From: Symsagittifera roscoffensis | Lineage: Eukaryota; Xenacoelomorpha; Acoela; Convolutidae | DNA: 64,000 nt | Direction of reading: 5' to 3' | Assembly: GCF_963678635.1 (NCBI RefSeq) | Contig: NC_087070.1 | Coordinates: 20,071,461 to 20,135,460 of the forward strand | In this document: positions 1 through 12,878 of the stretch, in pieces | Position numbering within the stretch: the first letter of the stretch is position 1 | Layout: every line of letters starts with the position of its first letter | Notes under the pieces: generated by a model | Databases searched by the model: none | What the model saw: only the letters and a program-made list of their open reading frames with translations | What the model was told of the DNA's origin: nothing | Translations under genes and position numbers: made by a program

Positions 1-1062
<1,062 letters not shown>

Positions 1063-1851
1063 CAGGGTGTTTCAAATCAACTGTAATGTTATAAAAGCTT
1101 CTCATTTCATAACTGTTGATCAGTTCGACTTCAAATTCGGTGATACTATGTAGAACAGGCGGAAATTTGATAAAACTCAAAAACTGCGTTGATGAATTGA
1201 ACTCGATAGTGAATACCCGCGATTTTCCAACTATTTCACGCTTCCACGCATCAAAAAATTTCTTAAACTATTTGTTCATACGTAAATGAAAACAACGAAG
1301 TGGTTTTCACAGTAAACGAAGAAAACCGGATCATTTGTTTGTTTGCAATTTATGAATCCCCAACTGAAGTTCGGAGAAGATATATCAATGAATATTACAT
1401 TGCCCCACGCGTTGCATCAACACTTCAACTTACGCAGTTTATCAGAGTGTGGAAACGGTTCCAAGAAAGAGGCGGGTTATCGAAATTTCAAGGGCAGCAT
1501 CGAAAAGGAACGGGGTTACCAGGAACCGATTTTTGGCTGTGGGGTCATCTGGGGAAAATTGTTCATGGTGCGAATCCACGAAGTATTGACGAACTCATGC
1601 AAACTGTAGAAGATGCCCGAAATACAATAACGCCCGATAATATCGAAGAGTCATTGAGAAATTTGACGAAAAGATTACAAAGCTGTGTTGCTCAAAACGG
1701 CGGACACTTTCAGCATCTTTTATAAAACAATTTTATCAGATATTCAAATCTCCGCCACTTATCTATCTTGTGCAGAAAAAATTGTGTATTTATCTCTTCT
1801 CAAAAAAAGTTATAGCGTTTTATAAAATTACAGTTTATTTGAAACACCCTG
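1063..1851 (+). mobile_element. Internally deleted mariner-like element (IS630/Tc1/mariner)
   Basis: Seen: terminal inverted repeats starting CAGGGTGTTTCAAAT on both sides, about 36 bp long with a few mismatches, flanked by TA on each side (1061-1062 and 1852-1853). A TA target duplication is the hallmark of the Tc1/mariner superfamily. The 789-bp length is too short for an intact transposase, and the internal frame joins the N-terminal and C-terminal ends of one (see 1300-1725). It therefore behaves as a non-autonomous deletion derivative. It landed inside the TATC microsatellite, a TA-rich target. Confidence 0.93.
1300..1725 (+). pseudogene. Mariner transposase remnant, catalytic core deleted in frame
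   Basis: A 141-codon open frame. Residues 1-60 resemble the DUF4817 helix-turn-helix that starts a group of animal mariner transposases (starts VFT-x-E-E, later RVWKRFQERGGL). Residues about 75-141 match the transposase C-terminus (TDFWLWGHLGK, then NGGHFQHLL at the end). The roughly 200-residue catalytic region carrying the first two acidic residues is missing, yet the frame continues across the join. The first codon at the expected start is GTG instead of ATG, so the start has probably mutated. It cannot catalyse transposition. If translated, it could at most bind mariner ends. The domain call rests on motif recognition. Confidence 0.82.
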
Positions 1852-1853
<2 letters not shown>

Positions 1854-1882
<29 letters not shown>

Positions 1883-2020
1883 TTAGCTATCTCTCTATAT
1901 ATCTATCTATTTATCTATCTTTCTATCTGTCTATCTATTTATCGATCGATCGATTGATCGCTCGCTCTGTTTTCATCTATCTATCTACTCATTATTCGAT
2001 CTATTTATCTATCGAAATGT
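1854..2020. repeat. TATC microsatellite, right part
   Basis: This continues the array interrupted by the mariner. It is more degenerate toward the right, with ATCGATCGATTGATCG near 1942-1960. Confidence 0.93.
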
Positions 2021-2567
2021 TGCTGTCTGTCCCTAAGTACAAGATATGAACCCTCGATGCCGATTTGCCAAGTTTATCTGCGGAATTCGCTAAACAAAAT
2101 TTATTGAAACGTTTTTGCTTCAACATTATAATTGTTTTTCGAACGCAAACGTGGAACACAATGCTCTTGGTTGCAATCCTAAGTGGGCTAGACAATTAAA
2201 GGTCCTTTGCTTTCAGTAATGATACTGATTTTTTAAAATTGATTTTCCAAAATGAAGAAAATTCGCAGCAACTGCTAATTGCAGACAACAAACAGTAAAT
2301 AGCAAACAGTCGGTTCGATGAAAATTTTAATTGAGATATCTTGTATGCGAATTCTTTTGTGGCCGAAAGCTATTATTTATAACGAAAGAATCTCGAAAGT
2401 TGAATTTTTGAAAGTTAAAAAACTGACGTGATTTTTTTCTTTAAAAAGACCCTATTTGATTTTTTCTGGCCCTATTGCACTCATTTATTCATTGACACCC
2501 TCATTTTTTGTTATCAGAGTTAAAAATTTAATGATTGAAATTTTGTTTTTGACGGATTATATTGATC
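2021..2567. other. AT-rich intergenic stretch, no feature recognised
   Basis: I see no coding-like frame, RNA gene or clear repeat. The short frames here show no family resemblance. It lies just upstream of the candidate exon at 2568, so any promoter for that exon would be here, but no motif stands out. Confidence 0.5.
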
Positions 2568-3043
2568 ATGAATGAGGTTAACCAAGTTGTTATGGTGGGT
2601 CGGGCTGCCAACTCCTTTCAAGTACCAGGTTCCTTCAATGGAACAATTGATACCAGGATAAGCGCGCTACAAAGGTAAGTTGATGTTCTTAAGTGTATTT
2701 CGGCGGCTAAACAATTACATATACATGAGTTTCAAAAAATGTACGGGGGGTTAAGGAGGAATGACTGCGTGCTTCGGAACGATATTAAAAAAAAATATGT
2801 GCTGTTATATTAAAACCTCTCTGCGATGCACTCACTGAGAGATATCTAACGATAGAAACCTTCAGATTTTTAAAAGTTGTTTGGGTATAACAATCGATTA
2901 TGAAAGTGTGAATGCTTGTAATATATCTTTCCTGGTCATACAAGTATTTTTTTTTCAGTTTTATTTGTACTTTTCATTACTTCGAGGACGAAACGCAAGT
3001 AATGAAAAATAGGAGGGCTCTTCAAGAAAAAGAAAACGAATGA
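2568..3043 (+). CDS. Candidate two-exon small protein gene (63 residues), family unknown
   Basis: Exon 1 is 2568-2674 and starts at ATG; it ends AAAG before a textbook donor GTAAGT. It is visibly richer in G and C than its surroundings. Exon 2 is 2959-3043, after a T-run ending in CAG. Joining them (intron 284 bp, phase 2) keeps the frame open to TGA at 3041-3043 and gives 63 residues, starting MNEVNQVVMVGRAANSF and ending ALQEKENE. A second in-frame ATG lies at codon 9. No signal peptide, membrane segment or known domain is visible. Support is the strong splice pair and the open frame only. Exon 2 could belong to a different join, or this could be a fragment of a larger or dead gene. Confidence 0.35.
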
Positions 3044-3919
3044 ACCAAAAGTACATATTTTTAAACAAAAAATTGTAAAAGTCAGAGTGCCAGCTGTTTT
3101 TATTTTAAAAACTGTTACCTATAAATGCGTTGTATCAGGTGCAAGAGATTGTAGATCAAAGCGGCAGCAAAGATCAAAGCAGCAGCTGTTCGTATTGTTG
3201 AAAACGGTCACCAATAATTGCGATTTATCAGATGCGATTAAAAGGGAAAATGAAGTTAAATTTTATTTTAAGATGTCAATAACTTGCACGATCTCAAAAA
3301 ATCGAAGCTAATGTGGTTTAAAAAAGTATTTGAGGTTGAAAACAGCAGCAGAGGCGTGATTGAATTTGAAAAGATTTATATTGAACGAATGATAGATTCA
3401 TAAACTGAAAACAGTTGTACCAACTGAATTTTTATTCGTATAACTTGTGTTATCATGAAATAGTTTTCAATGAGTGGGAACAAAAGCGCCCTGCTACCTT
3501 ACTATGACTAAATTTTTTGTTATCAATAATACTTTTGTTTTTAGTTATTTGCTCTGAACAGTGGTAGGGACCTTAACGTACCCTTTTTTGTATTTTATTG
3601 GTTCTTTCGAAAATTCGATTTGGTTTGGATTGTTTTTAAAAATAACAGTCATATTTCTGTTTCCTTTTGCGTATTACGCATTTAACAAAACAAAATGTAA
3701 TTTTTGCTTTTATTGTTCAAATCAAACATCAAATTAGTTGTAGATCATCTGTTTTAAATGTCCTTCTTAAGATAACGCGAGCGCTCTCATTTGGTAATGA
3801 TAACGCGAGCTTTAAGCTTAAAAATTAACTAACTCATAGACGTACGAATAAAATTTGGTGCGCTATGTGATAACGCAGATATTACACTTTTTTTTCACTT
3901 TTTCATATTACACTTTTTT
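3044..3919. other. AT-rich stretch with a short diverged tandem repeat
   Basis: Contains two diverged copies of a segment about 55 bp long, at about 3090-3143 and 3182-3236, offset by 93 nt (31 codons). Both copies encode a similar string including LKTVT. Between them is a short repeat of AGATCAAAGC-GCAGC. The rest shows no recognised feature. Confidence 0.45.
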
Positions 3920-3924
3920 CACTT

Positions 3925-4405
3925 ACCCATGATTCAATTGTTAAATGATATCACTTCATACCAGTAATCTAAAGAGAAACTGGTGAGTTTCTGCAGCAAA
4001 TGATTTCTTTCGTAAACAAGGCGAATCATAAGTACCCCATTTTTTCAAGTCCAAACAAAAGAAAGGTTTTTGTTTCCATACTAGAATTTTTATAAAATTT
4101 AAGGGTTGCAGAAGAAAAAATGATAAGGGCAACTGAAGGAGTTTCTGATTTTTAAAATTTCTTGCTATAATTGTGTGTTTCAAATCAACAGAAAGATAGA
4201 AAACATTATACCATGAATAATACTGAGCACATTTTTTTGCAACAGTTCAGATCTTTGCCGAAAAAGATGGACAATATTCAACCTAGCCTGATCGAACTAA
4301 TTAGTATACTTTTGTAATAAAAATTTGAAATTTGGCTTCTGTCAGTTCAAAAAGTTAATTTTTTTTGGCTGAATGAATACCAAATTCTCATTAAAGGTTT
4401 AGTTA
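3925..4405 (+). repeat. Old duplicated block, partner of 7510-7995
   Basis: Clear but imperfect similarity to 7510-7995 along the whole length. For example both carry CTGCAGCAAA followed by GATTTCT, then TACCCCATTTTTTCAA, then GGTTGCAGAAGAAAAAAT, and both end around GAATGAATACCAAA. The divergence is much larger than between the 9-kb copies, so this duplication is older. No gene is seen in it. Confidence 0.75.
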
Positions 4406-4559
4406 AGCAAAGGTGCGGAGGCGTAAGTTTTTTAATAAAACTTGGATTAATTGTTGAAGTAATAATAGAACAACCAACAACAAAATTTAGTTACCAAGCT
4501 TCAAAAATACAATTCAACAATTAAAAAAACACAATTTTCTCGTGTTTTTACATTCCTCC

Positions 4560-6200
4560 TGCAGTAATAACTAGGATGCTTCTGACACTTCAGGAGATTT
4601 TGGATGAAGTTTAGAAATAACATCCACATATCAAAAATTTTGTGGTAACTTTAGAAATAATAATTGAAGAGAAGGAAAAGATTTTCTTTCTCTTACTGAT
4701 AAGAATACTCAATACGAACGATCTTTTTAACATAATGCAATGCCAGCAATCAGAAAAATAAGACCATTCGGCCGTGTATAGATGCCATAAAAAGATGACA
4801 GTAATTGATACTAAAGGAAAAAAATCATCTTCAAACTATCTAAAATTGATCATTATGGGCTGATTCTAAATGCACCATCTCAAACCTTATAGAGTGAACC
4901 AGTTATTTCAAACTCTTTAGCCTGAAACAGTTTTCAAGGAAATAGAAAAATCACTATTCAAAACGATAAATGACTCTGGAACAAATTTTAACAAAATAAG
5001 TTTCGATGAGTTTTTCGGTTGTTAAACCAAAAGCTCAGGAGTAGCATCGAATTTTTCCTATCTGAAAAAAAAAAAATCAACTGGAAAATCTTCGAAAAAT
5101 TAGCCCATACATGATGTCAAAATGCAGCATCAAAAAAAAGCGGTTTGGGAAAATTAGTTTTAAAAAAGTTAGAGCCCAAAGTAAATTTGAATCTCAAACC
5201 AAGATGTTTCGTAATGTACTTTAAAAAAGAGTTTTAAAAAAAGAATTTTACAAAAAACAATAAAATGGAATCCAAAAACTACAGCAGAAGAAAATTTTTG
5301 AGGAAAAAGGACATTGACGCTGTTAACTTAAGCTACGTCTTTCTAAGTGTTGGGGGAAAAATGGCCAGTAGTGTTTCTACATCAAAAAAAAATTAATTTA
5401 GAAGGCAAGTAAACTCAATGTATTTACAGAAGTATTGGCAATTGAATTATCAAAGTTAATCGAACTCTGGCTTTGTTCAATTAGCTATGAACTTAATCAT
5501 TTTTATTTGAAAAGAATTGTCCGGTTTTGCTACCAGTTTCAACTGAACTTAACAAAAACGTTTGAACAATAAAATTTTATTGAACATTATAAAGTTGCTA
5601 AATTAACCCCTCTCTGCAAAGATGTCGTTGAACTGAACCCAGTAACTTACAGTCCAATTTCCTTATTCGAGTTTTACGTTAAGTTTTTGAAACAGCCTTT
5701 GTTCAATTTTAAATCGAAGGAATCAAGATCCCTCAAATAAATCAATGTGTCAGTTTTTAACGAATTGGCAGCTGATACTCTGGTCAAATAGAAGAACACT
5801 TGATTCTCTAATGATCATTAAACAGAATCTCATCAAAAATGTGACTCTAAAGACATGATGAGACAGTGCAAAATCATTGATATTAAAAAGTTTTTGATAC
5901 AGTTAACCACAGGTTTGATTAGAACGCTGTGAGATCCGTATAAATCCCGCTTCTCTTTTTTATTTACTTAATGGATATTGAACTGGAAAAAGATGAAATC
6001 TAAGCTGATTTTATTTGCAGATGACACTGAGGCATGTATCACATAATGAGAAAGTTTTGTTGTAACAAAACAACCACTAAGAGCATAGAACGCTTTTGTG
6101 AAAAACTTTTTGTTTTGAGGAGTTTTGACATTTGCCGCAAGATACAACATTAATTCAGAAACAATTTAACTAAAATTAAGCGGCTTTTGAAAAATACTTG
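4560..6200 (+). pseudogene. Heavily decayed non-LTR (LINE) reverse transcriptase
   Basis: Translated piecewise, the plus strand keeps scraps of a LINE reverse transcriptase. At about 5640-5680 there is a string like P-x-T-Y-S-P-I-S-L, as in the family's NYRPISL block. Further on comes a DxxKxFD-like remnant (about 5880-5900). At 6018-6029 sits ADDT preceded by LF, the conserved FADDT catalytic block. The order and spacing fit one RT domain, but there are many stops and frame changes, so it is inert. The 5' end (endonuclease) and 3' tail are not resolvable, and the limits given are approximate. The clade cannot be assigned. Confidence 0.5.
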
Positions 6201-6579
6201 CTTCAAGAAAAGTTTGAGACCACGGAAATTATGTTCATAAATGTCTATGAACATATCTAAATTGCTAGGTAAAGTTTTAAGGTTAGACTGCATATTGACC
6301 ATGATTTAGGAAGCTATAAATATACACATGTGAATAAAGTTTTCAGTCAGACAGTTTCAGCCACGCTTCTAAATAAATTTTGTTTTAAAATACTGCCCAG
6401 TTTGCGTAACATTTTATAGCACTACCCAGTTTTCGTAACACGGATTCAGGTCAACTTGAATTTGAAATACAAATCTTCAATCATTTTTTGTTTGGACATT
6501 TGTCTTTTTCGTTGTGTCTTGAATTATTTTTCTTAACAAATAGCTTAAGTTATCCTTTTTTTTATTAACTTTTGGTAGT
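6201..6579. other. AT-rich stretch after the LINE fossil, no feature recognised
   Basis: May include the decayed 3' end of the LINE. A short repeat of CCCAGTTT-GCGTAACA occurs at about 6398-6440. Nothing else is supported. Confidence 0.4.
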
Positions 6580-7480
6580 TAGAACGAGTTACCAGCATTA
6601 AAAGATTAGAAGCGCCTGAAAACGGGCTGAAAAGTTCCACGGCTTTGTGGGAATGATAGTTTTTTTGTTTCGAATTATCTGATTTTTGCAGTGAGTGTCA
6701 ATCTAATACGCAAAAAAAATCATTATATTTTTAGAAGTTTAAAAATTAATACGGAAATTGTAGTTGCAGGCAAACAGTTTAAAATATGAAGGTGTAACTT
6801 CCAGTGTTAACAAATGTGACGTTTTTCTTAACACAGTTTGTTTTCACAACTTTTATTTCGTATTTGAGTTTTGATTTTATGAACTTGTCTATGTTTCAAT
6901 ACATAATTTGTTTGTGACATGGTGTAATCAAGCTTATCGGTTAGAATCTAGCTTTGGTTCATTTGTTTTTCGAGAAAATTTTTTCGGCTGTTGTTTGTTG
7001 TAAATAGCCTGAATTCGAAAAAAATCTTGTTGGATCTTACTAACATTCTACTCGTTTTTGCAATTTTGAGGTCGAAGTTTGAAGCTTTCAAAAGTAGAAT
7101 TTTCAGGATTATCACTTTTTATTCAAATGCGCAATTTTTCGAGAAATTGGAAAAATGTTAGTTTCATTTTGTGCATCACATTCCGTTGCTTTCTATCGAG
7201 ATCTTTCAAAAAGTTTCACTAATGTTTAGCTAGTGATGCCGTGTTTACAAAATCTTTTTAATAGAATGGCTTTAGTAATTCTTTCCTTCAAATGATAAGT
7301 TGGATTGCTTTAAAGAAGCTTGAAAATATCGGCAACACAGATTCAAATTATTTTCATCGTAGAATGTAGAAATCAGAAAACGAAAACACATTGAAGATGC
7401 TACCAGCTTTTGTTGTTTTTTGAACATTATGACATCAATTTTTTCACATTTTTTCTTTGTTTCTTTCAATTAATTCAAGA
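6580..7480 (+). repeat. Old duplicated block, partner of about 7990-8745
   Basis: Shares with 7990-8745 a run of matching segments in the same order: GATTAGAAGCGCCT, GGGCTGAAAAGTTCCA, TTATCTGATTTTT, TGTAATCAAGCTTATCGG and GAGGTCGAAGTTTGAAGCTT. The divergence is moderate. The partner block is also the left end of the 9-kb duplication, so this is an earlier round of local duplication. Confidence 0.75.
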
Positions 7481-7509
7481 TGAGACTTAATTTTTTTATC
7501 TTGAAACTT

Positions 7510-7995
7510 GCGTTTACCCAAGCTTCAATTGTTTTATAATATCACTTCAGACGAGTAATCAAAGGAGAAATCGGTGAGTTCCTGCAGCAAAGGATTTCTA
7601 TCATAAACAAGGCAAATCATGAATACCCCATTTTTTCAAATCCATTCAAAAGTAAGGTTTTTGTTTGTATACAAAAATATCGTATAAAATTTAAAGGTTG
7701 CAGAAGAAAAAATATTTAGGGCAACTGACGGATTTCCTAATTTTTTAAACTTCCCGCTATAATTTTGTATTTCAAATCAACAGAAAGATCCAAATTAGTT
7801 TACCATCAATACTACTGAGCAAAATGTTTCGCAAAATATCAGAACCTTATCAAAGACATAGACGCGGTTTTCAATTAAGCCTGATCGAACTGCATAGTTA
7901 AGTTAGAAATAAAAAACGTTGATGTTTGATGTTTTAATGAATAAAAAATTTGATGTTTTTTGGCCGAATGAATACCAAACACTCATTAAATTTTA
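7510..7995 (+). repeat. Old duplicated block, partner of 3925-4405
   Basis: See 3925-4405. Together with 6580-7480 it shows that this flank was built from repeated copying of two neighbouring segments. Confidence 0.75.
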
Positions 7996-10900
7996 AAAGT
8001 ATTAAAGGATTAGAAGCGCCTAAAATCGGGCTGAAAAGTTCCATGGCTGTGTGGCAATGAAAATTTCTATGTTTTGAATTATCTGATTTTTACATTAATT
8101 TTCGATCTAATACTTAAAGATTGTTTTTGTTATAATTTTATAGACACAGTATGTTTTCATGTAATACTTCAAAACTTTGTTTCGTATTTGAGTTTTGATT
8201 TTTATGATCTCGTCTATGTTCCAATACATGATTTGTTTTTGACATGGAGTAATTGATTTTTATGATCTCGTCTGTGATTCAATACATTTTTTTTGTGACA
8301 TGGTGTAATCAAGCTTATCGGTTAGAATCCAGCTTTAGTTCGTTTGTTTTTTGAGAATTTTTTTAGCTGCTGTTTTTTGTAAATAACCTGAATTCGAAAT
8401 GAAAAATTATGTTGGATGTTACTGGCATCCTACTTGTTTTTGCATTGTTGAGGTCGAAGTTTGAAGCTTACAAAAATAGAAATTTCAGCGTTATGACTAT
8501 TTTATCAAACGCACAATTTTTTGAGAAAATTGAAAAACATTCATTTCGTTTTGTGCATCACTATCCGTTGCTTTCTAACAAGAACTTTCAAAAAGTTTCA
8601 CTGATGTTTAACTACTGCTGCCGTGTTGACAAAATCTTTTTAATAGAATGCTTTTTAAATTTTTTATTATTGAATCGAAAAATTGAATTGCTTCAAGGAA
8701 GCTTAAAAGTATCGGGAATTCAGATTCAATGATTTTCAACGTAGAATGTAGATTCAACCAACACTGGCCTAATGAATTAGTCTAATTTCGAATCCAGCAT
8801 AGCGGATTAGAAAAACACGGAATCTTAGTTTTCAATCCATTAATTTTACTCTGAGCAAATTTTTTAAAAAAATTGATAGCGCCGTCGAGTCTGTTTTATG
8901 GCTGAAAGTGCTGTTGTTTGTTTATAATCAAGATTTCATAGTTCTTACTTGTTTTGAGAGGAAGGGAAGAAATTCTTAGGAGCAGCAATCTATTTGACGC
9001 ATCTTGCGTGCAAGCGTTTTAATCGAGCGTGCTATGATTAATCTGTTTGAGGCATGTCCGACATGATCTCGTCGAGTTCAGCAAACTTTGCGACTTCCCG
9101 AAAAAATCGAGTCACTCGCTAGTTTTTTTCCGATACTTTTTGAATCTGTGATATGCAATTCTCAGTTTCTATTTTTTTGCTTGATTGAAAATAATTTTCT
9201 GTGATTTATTGCCCATATGGCACAAATTTATTGAGCGCATAGCATTTGGAATTTAATAAAATCTGTTCTATCTGCTTTATTGATGGCTAGTCTCATGTTT
9301 GCTTGGTTCGCCGTTTTGGTTTCGGTACATAACTAAAGTTTTTTCTTCAGGCTCATTGTTTTTCTTTTTGCCGTTTTCTCATTTTTGAAGAGTAGAATTG
9401 TCTCATTGTGAAATTCTTGTTTCTCTTAGTCGCGTTGGAATCAAGTTTAGTGGCTTAGAAATTGAGTGACGCGCTCTTTTCTGAATATACAGGATCAACC
9501 CTCGTATGGGTCTTTTTTTATTCCAAGTCATTTTATCCAAAATTTTTACATGTCTAAGCTTTTTGTTTCTTATTCAAGGTTTCTGATCCCAACACCTCTC
9601 TAGGAGTTCTCGGAGTGGGAAGGAACTATGACTTAGAGTCTGCTTCAATTCTGGCCGATTTTGACTAGTTCAAAGAAAACGCGTGAGGGGTCATTTGTAG
9701 TATCATTTTAAAGCCCTTTTGACCGTGGTTCGAATTTTTCAAAATTTGGGGAAAATATCTCAGTCCATAGACACTGAACCCAATTTTTCGTTTTCCAGAT
9801 AATTTACATCAGATATAATTCAAGTATTAATGGGTAGCCTCCAAATTAAATTCTTCTACAATTTTATTTCTACCTTGTTCATTCATTACTACAGATAAAA
9901 GCCCTTTTGCATCCTTATTCAATCGCCCTCTATACAAAAAAAAAACAGGACATTTTGGGTAAAAAAAATTTAAAAAAAGAAAAATTTTGTTTTCTATGAT
10001 TGATTGTTTTTGCAATCATAGAGTTTAAAACAGCAACGGGTTCTCCATGATTTGAGTTTTCATTTCGGTAATTTCAAATTTTTGCTGGCCTATAAGCTGG
10101 GCAATTCTTAGCGGGTGGCACTTACCCAATGTCCGTACTCATTACACATGTGTAATCAAAGTTGCGAAAGCGCATGAAAGCTTTGTTTCTGTCAGCATCA
10201 TCTGTTATATTTACTCATACCATAAATTTTAGCTATATGTACAGATAGCTGTTAGCTATTCGATAAGTTTATTACTTTTTTATATAATTCTTGATGCAAA
10301 ACTAAAGCGTTATTCTGAAAATGGATAATTTCTCCGTATATTTGTCTCTGATATGCATGACACGGGTCTGGCGGAATTAAACTGATTGTGTTACTTTGAG
10401 TAAATTTTACTATAGTGAAAAGATTTTTCTCTCTAACTTGCTTACATGAATAGTTTGTTTTTTGAAGAGGAAGCGGATCAATCGTACAATCTCTCCTCAT
10501 AAGTCGATTTAGATATTATTAAGTATATTGGGGCACCATGAATTGATCTACTTGATGTAAAAAATAATAATCAAAGAAGAATAGTCAGTTTGGGTAATCA
10601 ACAGTATAAAACTTCATATCAAATTTTGTCCTAAGCAATATTTTCTCTGCGCCTTGGTTTGAGGGCATAATTTTAACGTAATCATTTTTCAAAACTAATA
10701 CGTTCTTAGGGTTAAAAATTCTACAGTAGGTCACTTATGACGCTGATTGGGGGAAGGTACAGCTGATCCGAAGGAGCAGATTTTTTCGTTGAGTGATAAC
10801 GACTTTGTCCGAGGTTTTTCCCCGTTATACTGTTGATTGTGTTCAAATGACGAGAACAATTTTTAATCAATATAGAATATTTGAGGTTGTATAAAAAAAT

Positions 10901-11894
10901 CAAGCCAAAATTTGCAGTTTGTTTTTGCTTAAACTGAAACTGTTTCCGGAAAGTGGGGTTAGTTACAAGTAAAATTGAAGCTTCAATCGATTATTTTTAC
11001 GTTAATTAAGTTTGAAAATAGATAGCGCTTTTGGATTGTCTGGTCTCTTTTTTATGGTTGAAAATCATTTTGCCTGTTGTTAACCATGATAGTATAATAT
11101 TATTAGTCTTAAAAGAAGGGAAACCATTTTTAGGATCAATAATCTACTTGATGCTGCGTACGTGCAAGTGTTGTTGATCTGATTATCCCGTTGTTTGAGG
11201 CGCGTCCGGTATGCTTTCGTCGAGTCCAAGGAACGTTGCGACCTCTCAAAAGTTCCAGTCTTCTGCTATTTTTTTTTCTAAAACTTTTTCTACCTGTGAT
11301 CTGCAATTTGTATTAATTAAGTTTTCTCAAATTCCATTTTTTGCTCGATTGAATTAATTTTGAAAATAATTAATTGCTGATATTGTCGAATTTATTGAGC
11401 GTTGAAAGAAAACGGTTAGAATTTTTTGGCCTACGTTATGTGTTAGTTTTGTACCCATGCACAGTTTTTCAGAATAATATATTTTCTTTTCTTGTGTGGA
11501 AAATGAAAGAAAAAATCTTCATTCATTATAGTTATCTTGCTCTATAGGATTTGTGTGGGTTGATTTTCAATAGAAGCAGAGCGTTTATTTTCAACAATTT
11601 AGTTTTTTTGAAGAACTTGTTGGGTTCAAAGCAGATAGTATCACGCTTACGATGAAGAACCTAGGTTAATTTGTACAACAATTGGAAAATACTAAAAATC
11701 AAGACTCATCCGTTAACAAAAAATATCGAATTAGTTTTTCAAAGTTTTCGTTAATGTACAGTACAAAACTTGTGTTATAGTATAAGGCCACGGGAACATT
11801 TTCCAACAAATTCAAACGTTTCAATGCACGTTTCACTTTGCAGCGTCTATTATTCATTTTCATGTAAAACAGCGCTAAATACTTTAGATATAAA

Positions 11895-12590
11895 CAAGAC
11901 TGCTCGTATCAGGGCGAAACCCTGTATGTTTTGACTGGCATTTAAGGTCTTTGGAGCAGTATTAAGATGGAAAAATTAAATGTAATGAAAATGATTTTTT
12001 TATTTGAGATTTTTTTTTGTAAAAATTATCCCCCACACGCTATATAAAGTACACAAGACTGCTCGTATATCAGGACACAGCCCTGAATGTTCCGATTGTC
12101 CCTTAGTTCCTATCGAATAGTTTTTGGAAAAAATTTATTGAAAACCTTACAGATTGAAAGAAATATCGAAAAAAAATATTGAAAAAATATTGAAAACTTT
12201 TTGGACAATATCTAAGTGTAAAATTTTGAGTCGTACACAATGAATACGACCAATTAGCTAGCCTCAATTCAATTTAAAACACTTTTGTTGTGCGAGATAA
12301 CTCGCCACGCATCCATAATTTGCGTTACGCTCCCAGCATTATGAATAAACTCTCAAAGCGTGCATAATTTAATCCAGAACATAAAACATTTGGCAATTTT
12401 CAAACCCCCAATTTTTATAAAAAATAATCCGAGGTGAAATATCTTTGTTGTTTTGAACTCAGACAGTCGATGTCTTCAATGGGAAATAAAAAAATTTTGT
12501 TGAAAATTATTATTTCGAATGGTGAAAAGTGACTGAATAAAAAAACCATATCGAGCATAAATATTCCGTTTTCTTCAGAGGTCGGAACAA
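11895..12590 (+). repeat. Dispersed repeat 'E': truncated copy followed by a longer copy
   Basis: A first E left end starts at 11895 (CAAGACTGCTCGTATCAGGG) and stops at about 12053, where a second left end begins (CAAGACTGCTCGTAT). The second copy runs to ATTCCGTTTTCTTC and GTCGGAACAA at about 12590. The right-hand part recurs at 14812-14937 and 22037-22530, and full relatives occur at 44560, 45328, 62165 and 63051. There is no coding capacity. Confidence 0.82.
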
Positions 12591-12751
12591 TAACATTCGT
12601 TCAACTCAAGTGGGCTAGCAAGCGTAGAGTTATACTACGAATCTATTTTTGTAAACCCACCTCGCAAATAAAATTCGTTGATTTTTATTTCGCCAGAGAT
12701 TTGGGGGTTAAAAGCATCTGTTGTATTTGATTTATTGATAGCTGGTGTTCG

Positions 12752-12878
12752 AACAATTGAATACCACTCGCGTGCAATTAGCAGCTGCTCGCTTAGGAAA
12801 ACTAATGATAAATTTGCCATATACTTTTGTTTCCTAGTCGAGCAGCTGCTAATTGCACGCCAGTGGTATTTAATTGTT
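12752..12878. repeat. Long hairpin, copy 1 (arms about 48 bp)
   Basis: Left arm 12752-12800 and right arm 12830-12878 are near-perfect reverse complements around a 29-nt loop. Both arms carry GTGCAATTAGCAGCTGCTCG. The pairing explains why both strands show similar open frames here, so those are not genes. The same hairpin is present in the two other Q copies. Confidence 0.9.

Noticed and set aside
10252-10500. 82-codon minus-strand frame conserved at 19605-19853
   Set aside because: Conservation is explained by the 9-kb duplication. Differences include amino-acid changes and no domain is visible.
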